Counted from the stretch's first letter, positions 1 to 17,899 are shown. The stretch: 64,000 nucleotides of DNA from Corydoras sp. C115 (GCA_019802505.1 JAFMOC010000192.1:660501-724500), one strand, 5' to 3'. Translations and numbers: made by a program. The notes: a model not told the origin generated them from the letters alone.

Positions 1-246
1 ACAAAAAACCTGTCCTCAGAACGAAGAGATGGCAGTAAATCATGAACAGCTATGTATACCTACAGCCTTATTTTCAAAAACGCAAATAGTTTATATAAAT
101 AAAAGCTATTATGGAACAGTTTTCATATTTCCATCTGTTAAATATAATACTTATGGAATTCCTGCTGCATTTGAATAAAGACTTTATACTTTACTACTGT
201 TACAGTAAAATAAACACAAGACACATCTCAACCATCTTAACCACAT

Positions 247-252
247 TTATTT
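247..252 (-). terminator. rpl30: rpl30 poly(A) signal
   Basis: TTTATT on the plus strand reads AATAAA on the minus strand, about 25 nt beyond the rpl30 stop codon. Confidence 0.7.
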
Positions 253-276
253 ATAACAATGTCCAGAAAAATGGCT

Positions 277-3825
<3,549 letters not shown>

Positions 3826-3999
3826 TGTGACTTCGTGTTTCTATCCGGCCGACCTGCACACAGAAAGGTCGCGAATGAAAAGCTGCGTCTCGCAAACCAA
3901 CTCGGAACACCGCAATCCCCACAAACACACACCACCTCACGATTCCACCAGAGCCCAACTTACAGCCTGGTGACTCCAAGATGGCCTCGTAGAGAAAGG
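3826..3999 (-). promoter_or_regulatory. rpl30: rpl30 5' UTR: non-coding exon 1 with 5'TOP start and YY1-like site
   Basis: On the minus strand a pyrimidine tract (CCTTTCTCT, about 3999-3991) fits a 5' terminal oligopyrimidine start, the mark of mTOR-controlled ribosomal-protein mRNAs. A short non-coding exon runs to 3964 and ends in a GTAAGT donor (3963-3958). The acceptor TGTGTGCAG ends at 3854 and exon 2 starts at 3853, 28 nt before the ATG at 3825. The start context is CACAATGG. The exon contains GGCCATCTTGG (about 3986-3976), complement of a YY1-type AAGATGGC motif common just downstream of such starts. The surrounding 3.55-4.1 kb is CpG-rich compared with the rest of the window. The exact start nucleotide is inferred. 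Confidence 0.75.
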
Positions 4000-4216
4000 A
4001 CTTCCCGAAGTGCACCGCGCCCGTACAGCACGCGCCGCTATCGCGAGAAAAGCGGCTACATCCGAAACAGCGTTACTCGCCTTGAGAAGGGCACTTCAAC
4101 ATCCACAAGAGTGCACTACAAATCAATAACGAGGACATTTGAACCGCAGCCACAAAGTTGTGATCGTCATGGGGTGTCCAAACCTTTTGCAAAGGGTGCC
4201 AAATTCGATGAGTAGT

Positions 4217-4884
4217 TTCCATCCATCCATCCATCCATTATCTTCCGCTTTATCCTCTATTAGGGTCGCGGTGGGGTTCTCCATGCCCATCCAGGGGAGA
4301 ACGTTTCGTGCGCTGGACAGATACACCCAGGAAAGGACGCCAATCCATCACTGGGCACACACTCACTCACACAGACACACTCTATATGGGGCAATTTGGA
4401 GAACTCAATTAACTTGATCCATGTTTTTGGACTGTGGGAGGAAACCGGAGAACCCGGAGGAAACACACGCGGACACAGGGAGAACATGGAAACTCCACCC
4501 AGATGGGGATTCGAACTTTAGTTTCTTTAATATTTTTTTTCTTTCATTCATTATCACCCGCTTTATCCTCTATTAGGGTCGCGGGAGGGTTCCCCATGCC
4601 CATCCAGGGAGAACGTCTCGGGCGCTGGGCAGATAGACCCAGGACAGGACGCAAATCCATCGCTGGACACACACTCACTCACACAGACACACTATATGGG
4701 GCAAATTTGGAGAACTCAATTGACTCGATCCACGTTTTTGGACTGTGGGAGGAAACTGGAGAACCCGGAGGAAACCCACGCGAACACGGGGAGAACACGG
4801 AAACTCCACCCAGATGGGGATTCGAACCGGGAATCCCTAGTGCTGAGAGGAGAACGTGCTAACCACTAAGCCACAGTGCCGCCA
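4217..4884 (-). repeat. SINE-A dimer, inverted relative to the rpl30 intron trimer
   Basis: It starts with an ATCC tail (GGAT on the minus strand) and ends at the complement of GGCGGCACTGTGGCTTAGTGG. Between the two units, at 4512-4556, lies the complement of the linker seen in the 2.5-3.5 kb trimer (TTTAGTTTCTTTAATATT then TTTTTTCTTTC). No clear target-site duplication was found. An open frame across it has no coding meaning. Confidence 0.85.
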
Positions 4885-5000
4885 TATAAATATATAAAAA
4901 CCAGAAAAACTGTATAGATTATCTTAAAATTAAGGTCTTTCAGTTTTTGTTTAAGGTTAAGAAACTTCTCTGTCACGTTCATGTTGTCGTCAGCGCATCT

Positions 5001-5112
5001 TAATATCATTATTAGTTTTATTTAATAACATTATTAGTTTTATTTAATAACATTATTAGTTTTATCTTAATAACATTATTAGTTTTATCTTAATAACATT
5101 ATTAGTTTTATC
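5001..5112. repeat. Minisatellite, five 22-23-bp units
   Basis: The unit AATAACATTATTAGTTTTAT plus TT or CTT repeats five times. The first unit carries one substitution (ATATCATT). The copies differ only in the TT/CTT end, so the expansion is recent. Confidence 0.9.
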
Positions 5113-5477
5113 AGATGCGTCTATTTTCATCGCAGGCTAATGAGAAATAATCTAAAGCCACCCCTCTGCTGCCCCTAGCGGCCATTGAATATCTGACCAT
5201 ATGTCCGGAATTCTACCAAAGGCACTGAGGCAGACACAGACAGTATTAGATTGGTGCTGCCACCGTGTGGTAAAAGGCGTAATTATATTTTAAACGTTTT
5301 TTATTTATTTTGACAGAACTAGCGAGCCATCAAAAACCCGGGCCGGACTTTGGACATGCATGCCCTACACGGACTAGATAATTCTATGAGAATTGCTACA
5401 CAGTATTATGTATTAATACTTATAAGGAAAAGCGCACAAATATTACTTCATACACATTATTACATACACGTTGTCTA

Positions 5478-5483
<6 letters not shown>

Positions 5484-5553
<70 letters not shown>
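5484..5553. repeat. (TA)n microsatellite, about 70 bp
   Basis: Uninterrupted alternating T and A. Confidence 0.95.
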
Positions 5554-5558
<5 letters not shown>

Positions 5559-5698
5559 ATAGAATAGAATAGAATTCAATTCAACTTTGTCATTGCTGAT
5601 TATAAACAACGAAATGCAGTTTGCATCCACCCAGAAGTGCTTTAGCAGATATTTATATACACATTACAAAGTGGTAACGTAGAATATACAAATATGAA

Positions 5699-5859
5699 TG
5701 TACAGACTATAAACAGATTATAAATATGAAATATACAGCTATGAGCATGTACAGACTTTGAGCAGATATAATAAGAAATATACAAGCTATGAACATGTAC
5801 AGACTGCGAGCAGATATAAATATGAAATATACAGCTATGAACATGTACAGACTATGAAC

Positions 5860-5894
<35 letters not shown>

Positions 5895-5900
5895 TACATA
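5699..5900. repeat. 48-bp minisatellite followed by (TA)n(CA)n
   Basis: Three units begin TACAGACT at 5700, 5749 and 5797, each containing ATGAAATATACAGCTATGA-like sequence. A partial fourth unit runs into (TA)n and (CA)n from about 5860. The preceding 5580-5640 segment (CAACTTTGTCATTGCTGA...AACGAAATGCAGTTTGCATC) looks like interspersed-repeat sequence, so the minisatellite may be internal to a decayed transposon. Confidence 0.7.
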
Positions 5901-6479
5901 AATAATATCCCCCACCGTCCATATACAAATAGCTCTAGAGTCCAAAATCCCCGATACCACATAACTATTTGATTGGTGAATCTGCTGTGACACTGATGTG
6001 GTGAGTGTACGTTTTTTTTTTACTTGTGTACTAATGAATCAGATATAGCAATACGTCTGCAGATTTTGAACATTGTGTTCACTTAATGTAAACTCTATTA
6101 TACACAGGTACTTTTATTATTCAACTTTGTAGAGGTAAACTCAGAGAAAGGCATTATTCTGATGTTACACAGTTCCATTCCATGTTCTTACAATTCTTCC
6201 TTTAAGGTTCTCATTATGGTTTCAGAGAAAAGCCCGAGGCCTTTGTTCATTGTTGTAGTTCTTTAATGATAAAGCTGAAAAATATTGCAGAATAACAGGA
6301 TCAGAGTGTCATTGAAATAATTTTTCCAGTTTTGTATTGATTTAAACAGTTCAATGTCTCAAATGTACTTTAAAATCAAAATAAGGCATAGAACAAATAA
6401 AGTACTCAAAGTAGCACCTCTTTCAAATATGACATCTAAGCGGACATTCTTTCTATAATGGAATTTAGATATTGTTAAG

Positions 6480-6905
6480 TAAGTTTTTCCAAAATTATTG
6501 CAAAATTTCTAACAAATGTGATGCAGTAGGTTGCTTTGCTTTTACTCTTTTGTCCATTTCATCTCAAACAAGCTCATTGGGGTTTAACTGTGAATGTGCG
6601 AGCCATTCCATCAATTATTTTTTAATTTGAGTCATTGTCTTGCTGTCATATGACTCCTGTTCAACAACTAGACACATACTGGGTCATTGCATGGAATCTT
6701 CAGTGGGAGAGTCACCCTTTGCAAGTTACTCTGGATCCAGTAAAACATCATCACAGTCATCACATCATCCAGTACCACATCATCACACCTCCTGCTCCAT
6801 GTTTCACACAGGAATTTTTACCTGCTTAACGGCAAAAAGTCTGTGTAATACATATTTCAAATTCTGGTTCATCAGGCCATAAGACATTTATTCCTCTGTA
6901 TTATT
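6480..6905 (-). mobile_element. Possible decayed Tc1/mariner-like transposon fragment
   Basis: Phrases such as CCTGCTCCATGTTTCACACAGG, TTCTGGTTCATCAGGCCATAAGACA and GGGTCATTGC resemble the antisense of Tc1-type transposase genes common in fish. No open reading frame survives and I could not place inverted terminal repeats. Similarity is by recall only. Confidence 0.35.
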
Positions 6906-7262
6906 TCAGGTTATTCACTGAACTGGAACCAGTTTAAATATCAATAAAAACTGTAAATAATGATAGCAGTGTAGTTTATAACTCAAATGTCAAAATATAA
7001 AATCCTTATATACTCAATTTTTGGAAACAATGGACCCTTAAATGTTAAGAAAATTGAACATTGATAGCTTTACTACAAAATTTGGTAAAAATTCAGAAGA
7101 TGATGTAGTGCCATAGAGATTAATAAAAAGTCCTCTATTTTTAAGTGTGTACAACAGAAAATTACAACCATTTTACAGTGCATGGTTTTAAAAGCTACAT
7201 AATGATTTAATTCTATGTTTGTTTAATTAGATTTACAGTTTGTGCACAGATGCACTAGATAG

Positions 7263-10402
<3,140 letters not shown>

Positions 10403-10535
10403 TGTTTTAATGGAATCTTTGTTGTGAGTTGTGAATGATCTCACTTCACTTTCAGCGAGAGCCGAACACCGAACAACTACACAGCGCACGCGCAACTTCT
10501 GAGTTCCAGCGAGAACAGCTGCGCATGCGCGATAT
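10403..10535 (-). promoter_or_regulatory. rida: rida proximal promoter with NRF1-type palindrome
   Basis: The palindrome GCGCATGCGC at 10521-10530, 119 bp upstream of the rida ATG, is a perfect core of the NRF1 (nuclear respiratory factor 1) motif. It sits in a small GC-rich patch (CACAGCGCACGCGC nearby). NRF1 control would suit a partly mitochondrial housekeeping enzyme. No start site can be fixed. In human the region opposite RIDA starts POP1; no POP1 exon was recognised here. Confidence 0.6.
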
Positions 10536-10718
10536 AAACATCCACAAAAGGCACCCTGAGTGCAATAAGCCATTCGGTTTGATTTCTGACATTATCGAAC
10601 AACTGGTCATTCTTATCAACAACCCCCCCTCCTCCTTTAAACACCAAATTATACATTTTAGGCACCAATTCTGTACCTTAAGTCACCCAATAATATTATA
10701 ATATTATTATATTATATA

Positions 10719-11371
10719 AGGGCGGCACGGTGGCTTAGTGGTTAGCATGTTCTCCTCTCAGCGCTAGGGATTCCCGGTTCGAATCCCCATCTGGGTGGAG
10801 TTTCCATGTTCTCCCCGTGGGTTTCCTCCGGGTTCTCCGGTTTCCTCCCACAGTCCAAAAACATGGATCAAGTCAATTCATTCATTCATTCATTATCTCC
10901 CGCTTTATCCTCTATTAGGGTCGCGGTGGGGTTCCCCATGCCCATCCAGGGTAAAACGTCTCGGGCGCCAACTTATCGCTGGGCACACACTCACGAACAA
11001 AACCTACTCTAAAGCGGGGGGCAATTTGAAACTATAATAGGGTGACTAGTGATCCATGTTTTTTGACTGTGGGAAGAAACCCGAGAGCGCCGGGGAAACC
11101 CGGTTCGCAGACACTGGGGGAGAACATGGAAACTCCCCCAGATGGGGATCCTCTAGTTCTGAGTTTCCTCCCAAAGTGCTAACCACTAAGCCACCGTGCC
11201 GCCCAGATCAAGTTAAATCGCCCCATATAGAGTGTGTGCCCAGTGATGGATTGGTGTCCTGTCCTGGGTGTATCTGCCCAGCGCCCGAGACGCCCTCCCC
11301 TGGATGGGCATGGGGAACCCCACCGCGACCCTAATAGAGGATAAAGTGGGAGATAATGAATGAATGAATAA
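10719..11371 (+). repeat. SINE-A interrupted by a second SINE-A
   Basis: The host element has its head at 10719-10878 and its 3' half at 11206-11371 (ends GAATGAATGAATAAAT). An opposite-strand SINE-A lies between. Confidence 0.85.
10879..11205 (-). repeat. SINE-A nested in another SINE-A, with target-site duplication
   Basis: It runs from a CATT tail to the complement of GGGCGGCACGGTGGCTTAGTGG. Flanks GATCAAGTCAATT (10866-10878) and GATCAAGTTAAAT (11206-11218) match at 11 of 13 positions and are duplicated host-element sequence. Its middle is more scrambled than other copies (10968-11055). Confidence 0.83.
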
Positions 11372-11469
11372 ATATTATATAAATATTATAATAATAGTAA
11401 ATTCTCAATACACCTTAGAACAAAATTAAATTCTATATTAATATTCTCAACCTTGGCTTATATCTTATA

Positions 11470-11545
11470 TACCTATTAATTAGGGATGTAATGGTGCAAT
11501 TATTTCACAGTTCAGTACAAATTCGGTACAGTGGTGGGGTGGGGT
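11470..11545. mobile_element. hAT-like element end (fragment)
   Basis: CCTATTAATTAGGGATGTAATGG...CAGTTCAGTACAAATTCGGTAC resembles the end of a hAT-type fish transposon (TAGGGGTGTAACG..., then TTCGGTACG-type repeats). A related stretch recurs at 13100-13200. Confidence 0.45.
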
Positions 11546-11583
11546 GATTTTTTTTATCATTATCATTATTATTATTATTATTG

Positions 11584-11901
11584 AGGCACGGTGGCTTAGT
11601 GGTTAGCACATTCGCCTCGTTTCGCGGTGGGGTCTCCCCGTGTCCATCCAGGGGTTTCGTCCCACGCCAAAAATCGCATGGATCACACACTCACGATTGA
11701 TTCTCCAAACCTACATATACATGGGGTTTTGAGAGAGAGTCAAGTGACTTGTGCCCATGTTTTTGGAATGTGGGAAGAAACCCTGAACCCTGAGGAATCT
11801 TCCCAGCAGACACGGGGAGAAATGGAAACTCCACCCAGATGGGGATTGACCGGGAATCCCATGAGAGGAACGTGCCCCCCGCAAGCCACCATGCCGCCCA
11901 T
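11584..11901. repeat. Chimeric SINE-A: plus-strand head joined to a degenerate minus-strand copy
   Basis: 11584-11620 reads GGCACGGTGGCTTAGTGGTTAGCAC on the plus strand. From about 11622 the sequence switches to the complement (CGCGGTGGGGT...CCATGCCGCCC at 11901). The ends are therefore inverted repeats of the SINE head. Internal sequence has many substitutions and deletions. Confidence 0.7.
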
Positions 11902-12389
11902 TATTACTAGAGGATTAGTGGGATTAATATTATTCTCAAGAATTATTATATCTTAAGTTAACCAATAATCTTAATAGTAAATTGTGTTAATACTGCCTAC
12001 ATTAAAATAAACCACACACCAAATACGTACATTCACTTCAATAATTAATAGTTTACCCTGTCAGTCTGTTGCCAAGCTCCTTTTGAAAAAATAAAAACCA
12101 GAAATAGATGTACTCAATTAACACCAAATTGACTACAAATAGGTGTATTTACATATATGTAGAAAGCAGGCATTTGCCAGAGAGTTTGTGGGAAAAAAAA
12201 AAAAAAAAATCACACTAACCTTATTTAGACTGGGATGACTGCACTGGATTTGGCGCCTCAATCAGAATGATGCACTGTGGAAACAAATCAAAATTCAATA
12301 TGTTATGAACACACTGAGCGCAATTAGTTATTCGGTTTGATTCAGACATTATCAACCAACTCAGGTCATTTTTCATCATCAACAGAACT

Positions 12390-13460
12390 TACTCCATACT
12401 TATGCACACAACATTTTTACTAACTACAACACAAATGTCTTGGGGGCTCATATAATTTAGCCAATTAGAAATCCCCTGTAAGAAGCTCATAGATCTTAAA
12501 TATAAAAGTCCCTTGAAAGAGGTTCATTCACCTATTTAAGTCCTCGGTCATGGGCTCATGTTTTATTCTAATAAGTCCTCTTATCAGGGGCTTATATGCA
12601 TTATAAATTGATTTGTCCACCCAAAGAAATGTTTAAATAAAACCCTTTTATATATACTTTATACATACTTATTAAATTTTAATTATCTGAAAAGTTTACA
12701 CCAAACCATACATTTTCTCCATAAATGAAGAAATTTTACTTCATTTCATTCTAGCAACACTTCAAATATTAATAAGCATTCTGTCCATACTTATGCACAC
12801 AAACCATTCTTACTAACTACAAAGCAAACTTATTGGGGGCTCATAAATTAACCAATTAGAAATCCCCTGTAAGAAGCTCATAGATTTTAACTAAAAAGTC
12901 CCTTGAAAGAGGTTCATTCACCTATTTAAGTCCTCTGTCTTGGGCTCATGTTTTATTCTAAGCAATGTCTTCTTATCAGGGGCTTATATGTGTTATAAAT
13001 TGATTTGTCCCCCAATGAAAGGTTTATTGAAAAAATGTCCTCATAAAAAGCTTATATATATTTGATACATACTATTCATTTTTTCAATCTTAGCTTACGT
13101 ACCTATTAATTAGGGGTGTAACGATACACAAAATTAATGGACCTCAGTACGAATTCAGTATAGTGGTGCATGTGGGGGGGATTTTTTTTTAATCCTCTAA
13201 ATTTTTTTTTCTTTTCTTCCTTCTTGGGGGCTCATAAATTAGCCAATTAGAAATCCCCTGGAAGAAGCTCATAGATTTTAACTAAAAAGTCCCTTGAAAG
13301 AGGTTCATTCACCTATTTAAGTCCTCTGTCATGGGCTCATACGTTTTATTCTAAGCAACGTCCTCTTACCAGGGGCTTATATGTGTTATTCATTTATTTG
13401 TCCCCCAAAGAAAGGTTTATTGAAAAACATCCTTATAAAGAGGTTCATTTTAAATTTTAC
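12390..13460. repeat. Triplicated block of about 395 bp
   Basis: The segment starting TTGGGGGCTCATA begins at about 12438, 12833 and 13224. Each copy continues through CCAATTAGAAATCCCCTG, AAGTCCCTTGAAAGAGGTTC, ACCTATTTAAGTCCTC and AGGGGCTTATATG. Copies 1 and 2 also share upstream CCATACTTATGCACACAA (12392, 12783). Copy 3 is preceded by a hAT-like stretch instead. Confidence 0.88.
13100..13200. mobile_element. hAT-like element end (second fragment)
   Basis: ACCTATTAATTAGGGGTGTAACGATACACAAA followed by CCTCAGTACGAATTCAG matches the 11.47 kb fragment and the general form of fish hAT ends. It lies between triplicated copies 2 and 3. A further GACCTTACGGTTCAGTGCG at about 13486 may be another part of it. 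Confidence 0.45.
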
Positions 13461-14303
13461 AATGATATTCACAACCTTAGCTTTTGGACCTTACGGTTCA
13501 GTGCGAAGGTTTATTTGTTTTATTCTGGAGAACTTTAATCAAATGCTTTAAAGTAAAGCTAAACTTAAAAGGTAAACTTAAAGTTAAACTAAGGAAATAA
13601 ATCCATTGCACACAAGACTCTTTCTTTTTGCACTATTATGCCTTTTGCACAAAAATAAAAATTAAGATTTTAACATTCTGCTGCTACTGTGACTGAAAAA
13701 AACTCTCACTGTATAACACAAACTCAGGTCTATATTTTTACTACTACTGTTACAAATCATATAGTTATTTATTACTTATATATATAATATATATTTATAT
13801 TTATTATTATTATTATTATTATCATCATTAGCATTATTAATATTACTACTACTATTTATTATTGTTAGTTATTGCTATTATTACTATAGTTATGTTATTA
13901 TCATTATCATCATCATCATTACTGTTACTACTTAATTCACATTTACATTACAAAATCATAGTATTCAAACTTTTTTACTGTAAATTCCAATACATCACAC
14001 TGCATTTCTCTTTCTTGTTTTATGTTTAAATGTCATGTCTGTAACCGTGGGAAAGTGAGGAACGTCATTTCGATTACTTTGTGTGTATAGAACATGTGAA
14101 GAATTGACAATAAAGCCTACTTTGACTTTGACTTTTAAAGCAGGGTTCAGCACCACTGCACAGGAATCAGAATCCTATATTAATCCCTGCAGCTAAATAC
14201 ATATGCGCTCTATATGTTGCAAAGTTTCCATAAGTTTAGGAGGATGAGGGAAGGTTGCAGAAAGAAACTTCAACAAATAAATAATAAAATAATTGTAATG
14301 CCG

Positions 14304-14645
14304 GCGGCATGGTGGCTTAGTGGTTGGCATGTTCTCCTCTCAGCGCTAGGGATTCCCGGTTCGAATCCCCATCTGGGTGGAGTTTCCATGTTCTCCCCGT
14401 GTCCGCGTGGGTTTCCTCCGGGTTCTCCGGTTTCCTCCCACAGTCCAAAAACATGGATCAAGTCAATTGAATTCTCAAAATTGCCCCATAGAGTGTGTCT
14501 GTGTGAGTGAGTGTGTGCCCAGTGATGGATTGGCGCCCTGTCCTGGGTCTATCTGCCCAGCACCCGAGATGTTCTCCCCTGGATGGGCATGGGGAACCCC
14601 ACCGCGACCCTAACAGAGGATAAAGCGGGAGATAATGAATGAATG
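14304..14645 (+). repeat. SINE-A, full length, perfect 13-bp target-site duplication
   Basis: The A box TGGCTTAGTGG is at 14313-14323 and the B box GGTTCGAATCC at 14358-14368. AATTGTAATGCCG occurs at 14291-14303 and 14646-14658. A good reference copy. Confidence 0.93.
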
Positions 14646-15373
14646 AATTGTAATGCCGCTATATTGCGAGCTGCTGTCTGGAACGTAACTTAAAACGTGA
14701 GGATTACTGTACATGCTCATTGCTTCAGTGGGATTTGTTCCCGTCTGATTTCCAATCGCATAAAAAATAGAAGGTTTAATCAATTTAGTAATTAGTTTAG
14801 TTCCAAAGTAACGGAGATTAAGTTTAAGTCGGTTACGTGTTTTTAATCAGCTCTGATTATCGATACATGAACAAACAAACATACCTTACAACTGCAGCAC
14901 AACGCCGCCGACAAACCTGCGCTGCTCCAGCGCTGTTGTCATTTACAGGGAACCAAAATCCTCCAAAAACGGTAAATATGTAAAAAAAAAACCGACAGCG
15001 TGTGTGATTTGCGTGGATCTTTTCCACGCGTGGTCCAAACACCGCCTCTAAACTCAGCTGTAATTAGCACGGCATGCTAAGCAGTGAGTACAGCTAAAGG
15101 TGCAACTAGCAACTCGGCTGGGAGTGCAACTCGCCTCCCAATTTTTGTTCCGCCTTGTGTTACTTTTTTGCTTTATTGCAACAACACGCAATGCAAAACA
15201 CCATACAACAATACAAATGTAAGGTTTTTTATAATACTTTTAAGTAATTAAGTAAAGGTAATGCAGTGAATTAAAACTCATGATAGTTGAATAGTTCAGG
15301 GAACAGAAGAAAATGACTATTTGATGAATGTAGTGTGACCATATTTTCATTTGATACAAACAGGACACCTTGG

Positions 15374-15721
15374 GGCGGCACGGTGGCTTAGTGGTTTAGC
15401 ATGTTCTCCTCTCAGCACTAGGGATTCCCGGTTCGAATCCCCATCTGGGTGGAGTTTCCATGTTCTCCCCGTGTCCGCATGGGTTTCCTCTGGGTTCTCC
15501 GGTTTCCTCCCACAGTCCAAAAACATGGATCAAGTCAATTGAATTCTCCAAATTGCCCCATATAGAGTGTGTGTGTGGGAGTGAGTGTGTGCCCAGCGAT
15601 GGATTGGCGCCCTGTTCTGGGTCTATCTGCCCAGCGCCCGAGACGTTCTCCCCTGGATGGGCATGGGGAACCCCACCGCGACCCTAATAGAGGATAAAGC
15701 GGGGGATAATGAATGAATGAA
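15374..15721 (+). repeat. SINE-A, full length, perfect 12-bp target-site duplication
   Basis: AGGACACCTTGG occurs at 15362-15373 and 15722-15733. It ends GATAATGAATGAATGAA. The right duplication is followed almost at once by a 24-base poly-G run. Confidence 0.93.
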
Positions 15722-15737
15722 AGGACACCTTGGAACC

Positions 15738-15761
15738 GGGGGGGGGGGGGGGGGGGGGGGG
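15738..15761. repeat. Poly-G run of 24
   Basis: An uninterrupted G homopolymer, rare in this AT-rich sequence. It can form a G-quadruplex and is a likely place for sequencing error. Confidence 0.9.
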
Positions 15762-16175
15762 TTGGATAGTTAAAGTCAACAACAAAAATCCAATAACAAA
15801 TGATAATTTTATTCAAAATGCTTAAGTTAACATTTCCTGTAATGAATAAATGAAACAAATAGTGTATCATCTAAACATCCCTTAATGAAGTGTATTCAAG
15901 TTTTTAGTGACCTATACAACTTTTGGAAACGTCAAAAAAAGTAACTGGTCCTCAAATATAATATACAAGATTTGGAGTGTTAAAAAAGAAACATGGATAC
16001 GTATTGGGGTCTTTACAGAGGCTTTGTGGGGCAGGATTTTGCAGTGTGTCTGTAGTAATCTTTGCCCATTTTTCCAGAATAGCTTTTAGTTAGGTCTAAC
16101 TGTCAAACTAATGAAGAATAAAAAAAAACAAATAAAATAAAACGACTTGATTCCAAGTGCACAAATTAGTTATGA

Positions 16176-16262
16176 GGGTGTGGGAGCTCAGTGTTTAGGG
16201 TGGCGGGCTGTCAATCAGAAGGTTGTGGGTTCAAATACCACTTCCACTGAAGTTACCAACTT
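16176..16262 (+). repeat. SINE-B head fragment
   Basis: GGGAGCTCAGTGTTTAGGGT then GGTTGTGGGTTCAAATACCAC and CCACTGAAG match the head of the 2.1 kb SINE-B copy. It looks tRNA-like, but no cloverleaf closes. Confidence 0.65.
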
Positions 16263-17878
16263 TGGTGTGGCCACAAACATGATTGGCATGAGCAGGAACT
16301 AAAATTATGAGCCTTTTGTCCTTCATCAGTGTCTAACCCCATAAATGTTCTGCTGAATAAAAAGCCAAAAATCCAACAAAAATTAAAAATACTTTGCACC
16401 AGAGTGCAATCAGTTGATGTTGCAAACAGAAAGACCAATGTTAAATGTGTCCCAACACTTGTGCATAACGTATGTACAGAAACAGATTACAAACGCCTGT
16501 AATAAAATGTTAGATATTAAAATACAAGAACTGAGACCAAAAACTCAGATGTGAAAGTGAGTTTTATTAAAGACTATTGCCCTTGAGAGACAGAGCACAA
16601 TATCAACATTTTTATTGCAAGAAAACCTTTTTGTAAATATTGGGCTTTAGGGACAACACCCCCAATTTTTTTTTAATTCTGTCCTATTGCAAGTCATTTC
16701 TGTTTGTCTTAATAAACAGGTGTTCTGAGGGTTTTTCAAACTATACCAAAGAAAAGGTTCTCATGCAACAGCAGCAAAAACAGATAGGATAACACAATAA
16801 ATTAGAATATTCAGTGGAAATCTATAATACATGTTAGAAAGTATGACTTTTTATAAGGCATTTTAATCAAACTAATTTCATGATCAAGTTCATTTAAAAA
16901 TCATCTGAACTATTCCAAAGCTATACTTCACATCATTTAGGTTTAAAGACACCATATGCAAAAGCATCCACATCAGGCCTCAAAGAGAAAACATTGGTCA
17001 ATGATATGATGGTTTACATACTTCATTGCATTTAATGTAACACTGGCTCCTTTTTTTCATCGGCATTACAGCAAATTTGGACTATGTTCACACTGCAATA
17101 TTGCTTAGGTACCAGTAAGACAGAGCAAATGATAATGCTGGTCCCAAAGACAGAGGTGACATTACATACATTTTTTAAATCAAACTTACTAAAGATGAAA
17201 AGGATGAACATAAACCATTGTAGAGGCAAACCCTGAGATAAAGGGAGAGTCAAAGGGGACAATGTGCATTTCCTTACAGGAGCGGAAATAATTCAAAGAA
17301 AGTAAAAACACGAAAAACTTCAAAAATATTCCAATAGGGTGTAAAAATTGTGATAGGAACTAAATATATTGAACATAAATACTTCATGCGTATTTACAAA
17401 GAATGTGTGACAAACGCAGTTCCTCAAGGGCAGTGGGGAAAGAATTGAAAAAACACATTATTATAACAAAATTACTACCAGAAAGAACAATTTGTTTTAA
17501 AGGTAATTTAAATCACCTTTCAGTTTCCCCCACTTTAACCAACATGGTTTAGTTAAAATTATAGGACTAATGAAAGCTCTCTAAGGCATTTACCTTATTT
17601 GATTGTCTTTGGTTCATATGTTGTTTTTTTATTTTATTGTGGTCCGTTGTTAAATGCCTGTGCCATCACTGTACTGTATAAAAGCTACAGTCATTTTAAT
17701 AAACAATAACAAAAATCCCTCTGATCCTGAATTTATTAATGAGTAGATTTTACATTCACATTTAAAGAACAAACTACTCAGTTACCAGTATTGGTTTTGT
17801 TTAACATTTAAGTTTTCCAATGTGACCTACAAACCCCATCTCCAGAAAAGTTGGGACACTGTCTAGATATGCAAAAGC

Positions 17879-17899
17879 AAAAAAAAAAAAAAAAAAAAA

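Larger units (their letters stand above)
4885..7262. other. Intergenic stretch between rpl30 promoter and rida 3' end
   Basis: No gene recognised. It holds a 22-23-bp minisatellite, a long (TA)n run, a 48-bp minisatellite and a weak DNA-transposon relic (listed separately). It must also contain the rida 3' UTR. A TTTATT at 6887-6892 (AATAAA on the minus strand) is one possible end signal, with little support. Confidence 0.6.

Noticed and set aside
4434..4862. 142-codon open frame and many related ones (for example 52183-52650 and 63526-63993)
   Set aside because: They are translations of SINE-A copies. The recurring PTVQKHGSSQ/GFPPGSPVSSHSPKTW peptides come from the repeat, not from genes.
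12390..13460. CRISPR-like or satellite array
   Set aside because: Three ~395-bp units with no spacers in a vertebrate genome; simply a triplicated block.
14304..14380. tRNA genes at SINE heads
   Set aside because: The A and B boxes are perfect, but the sequence does not fold into a cloverleaf and occurs in ~27 dispersed copies with SINE bodies.
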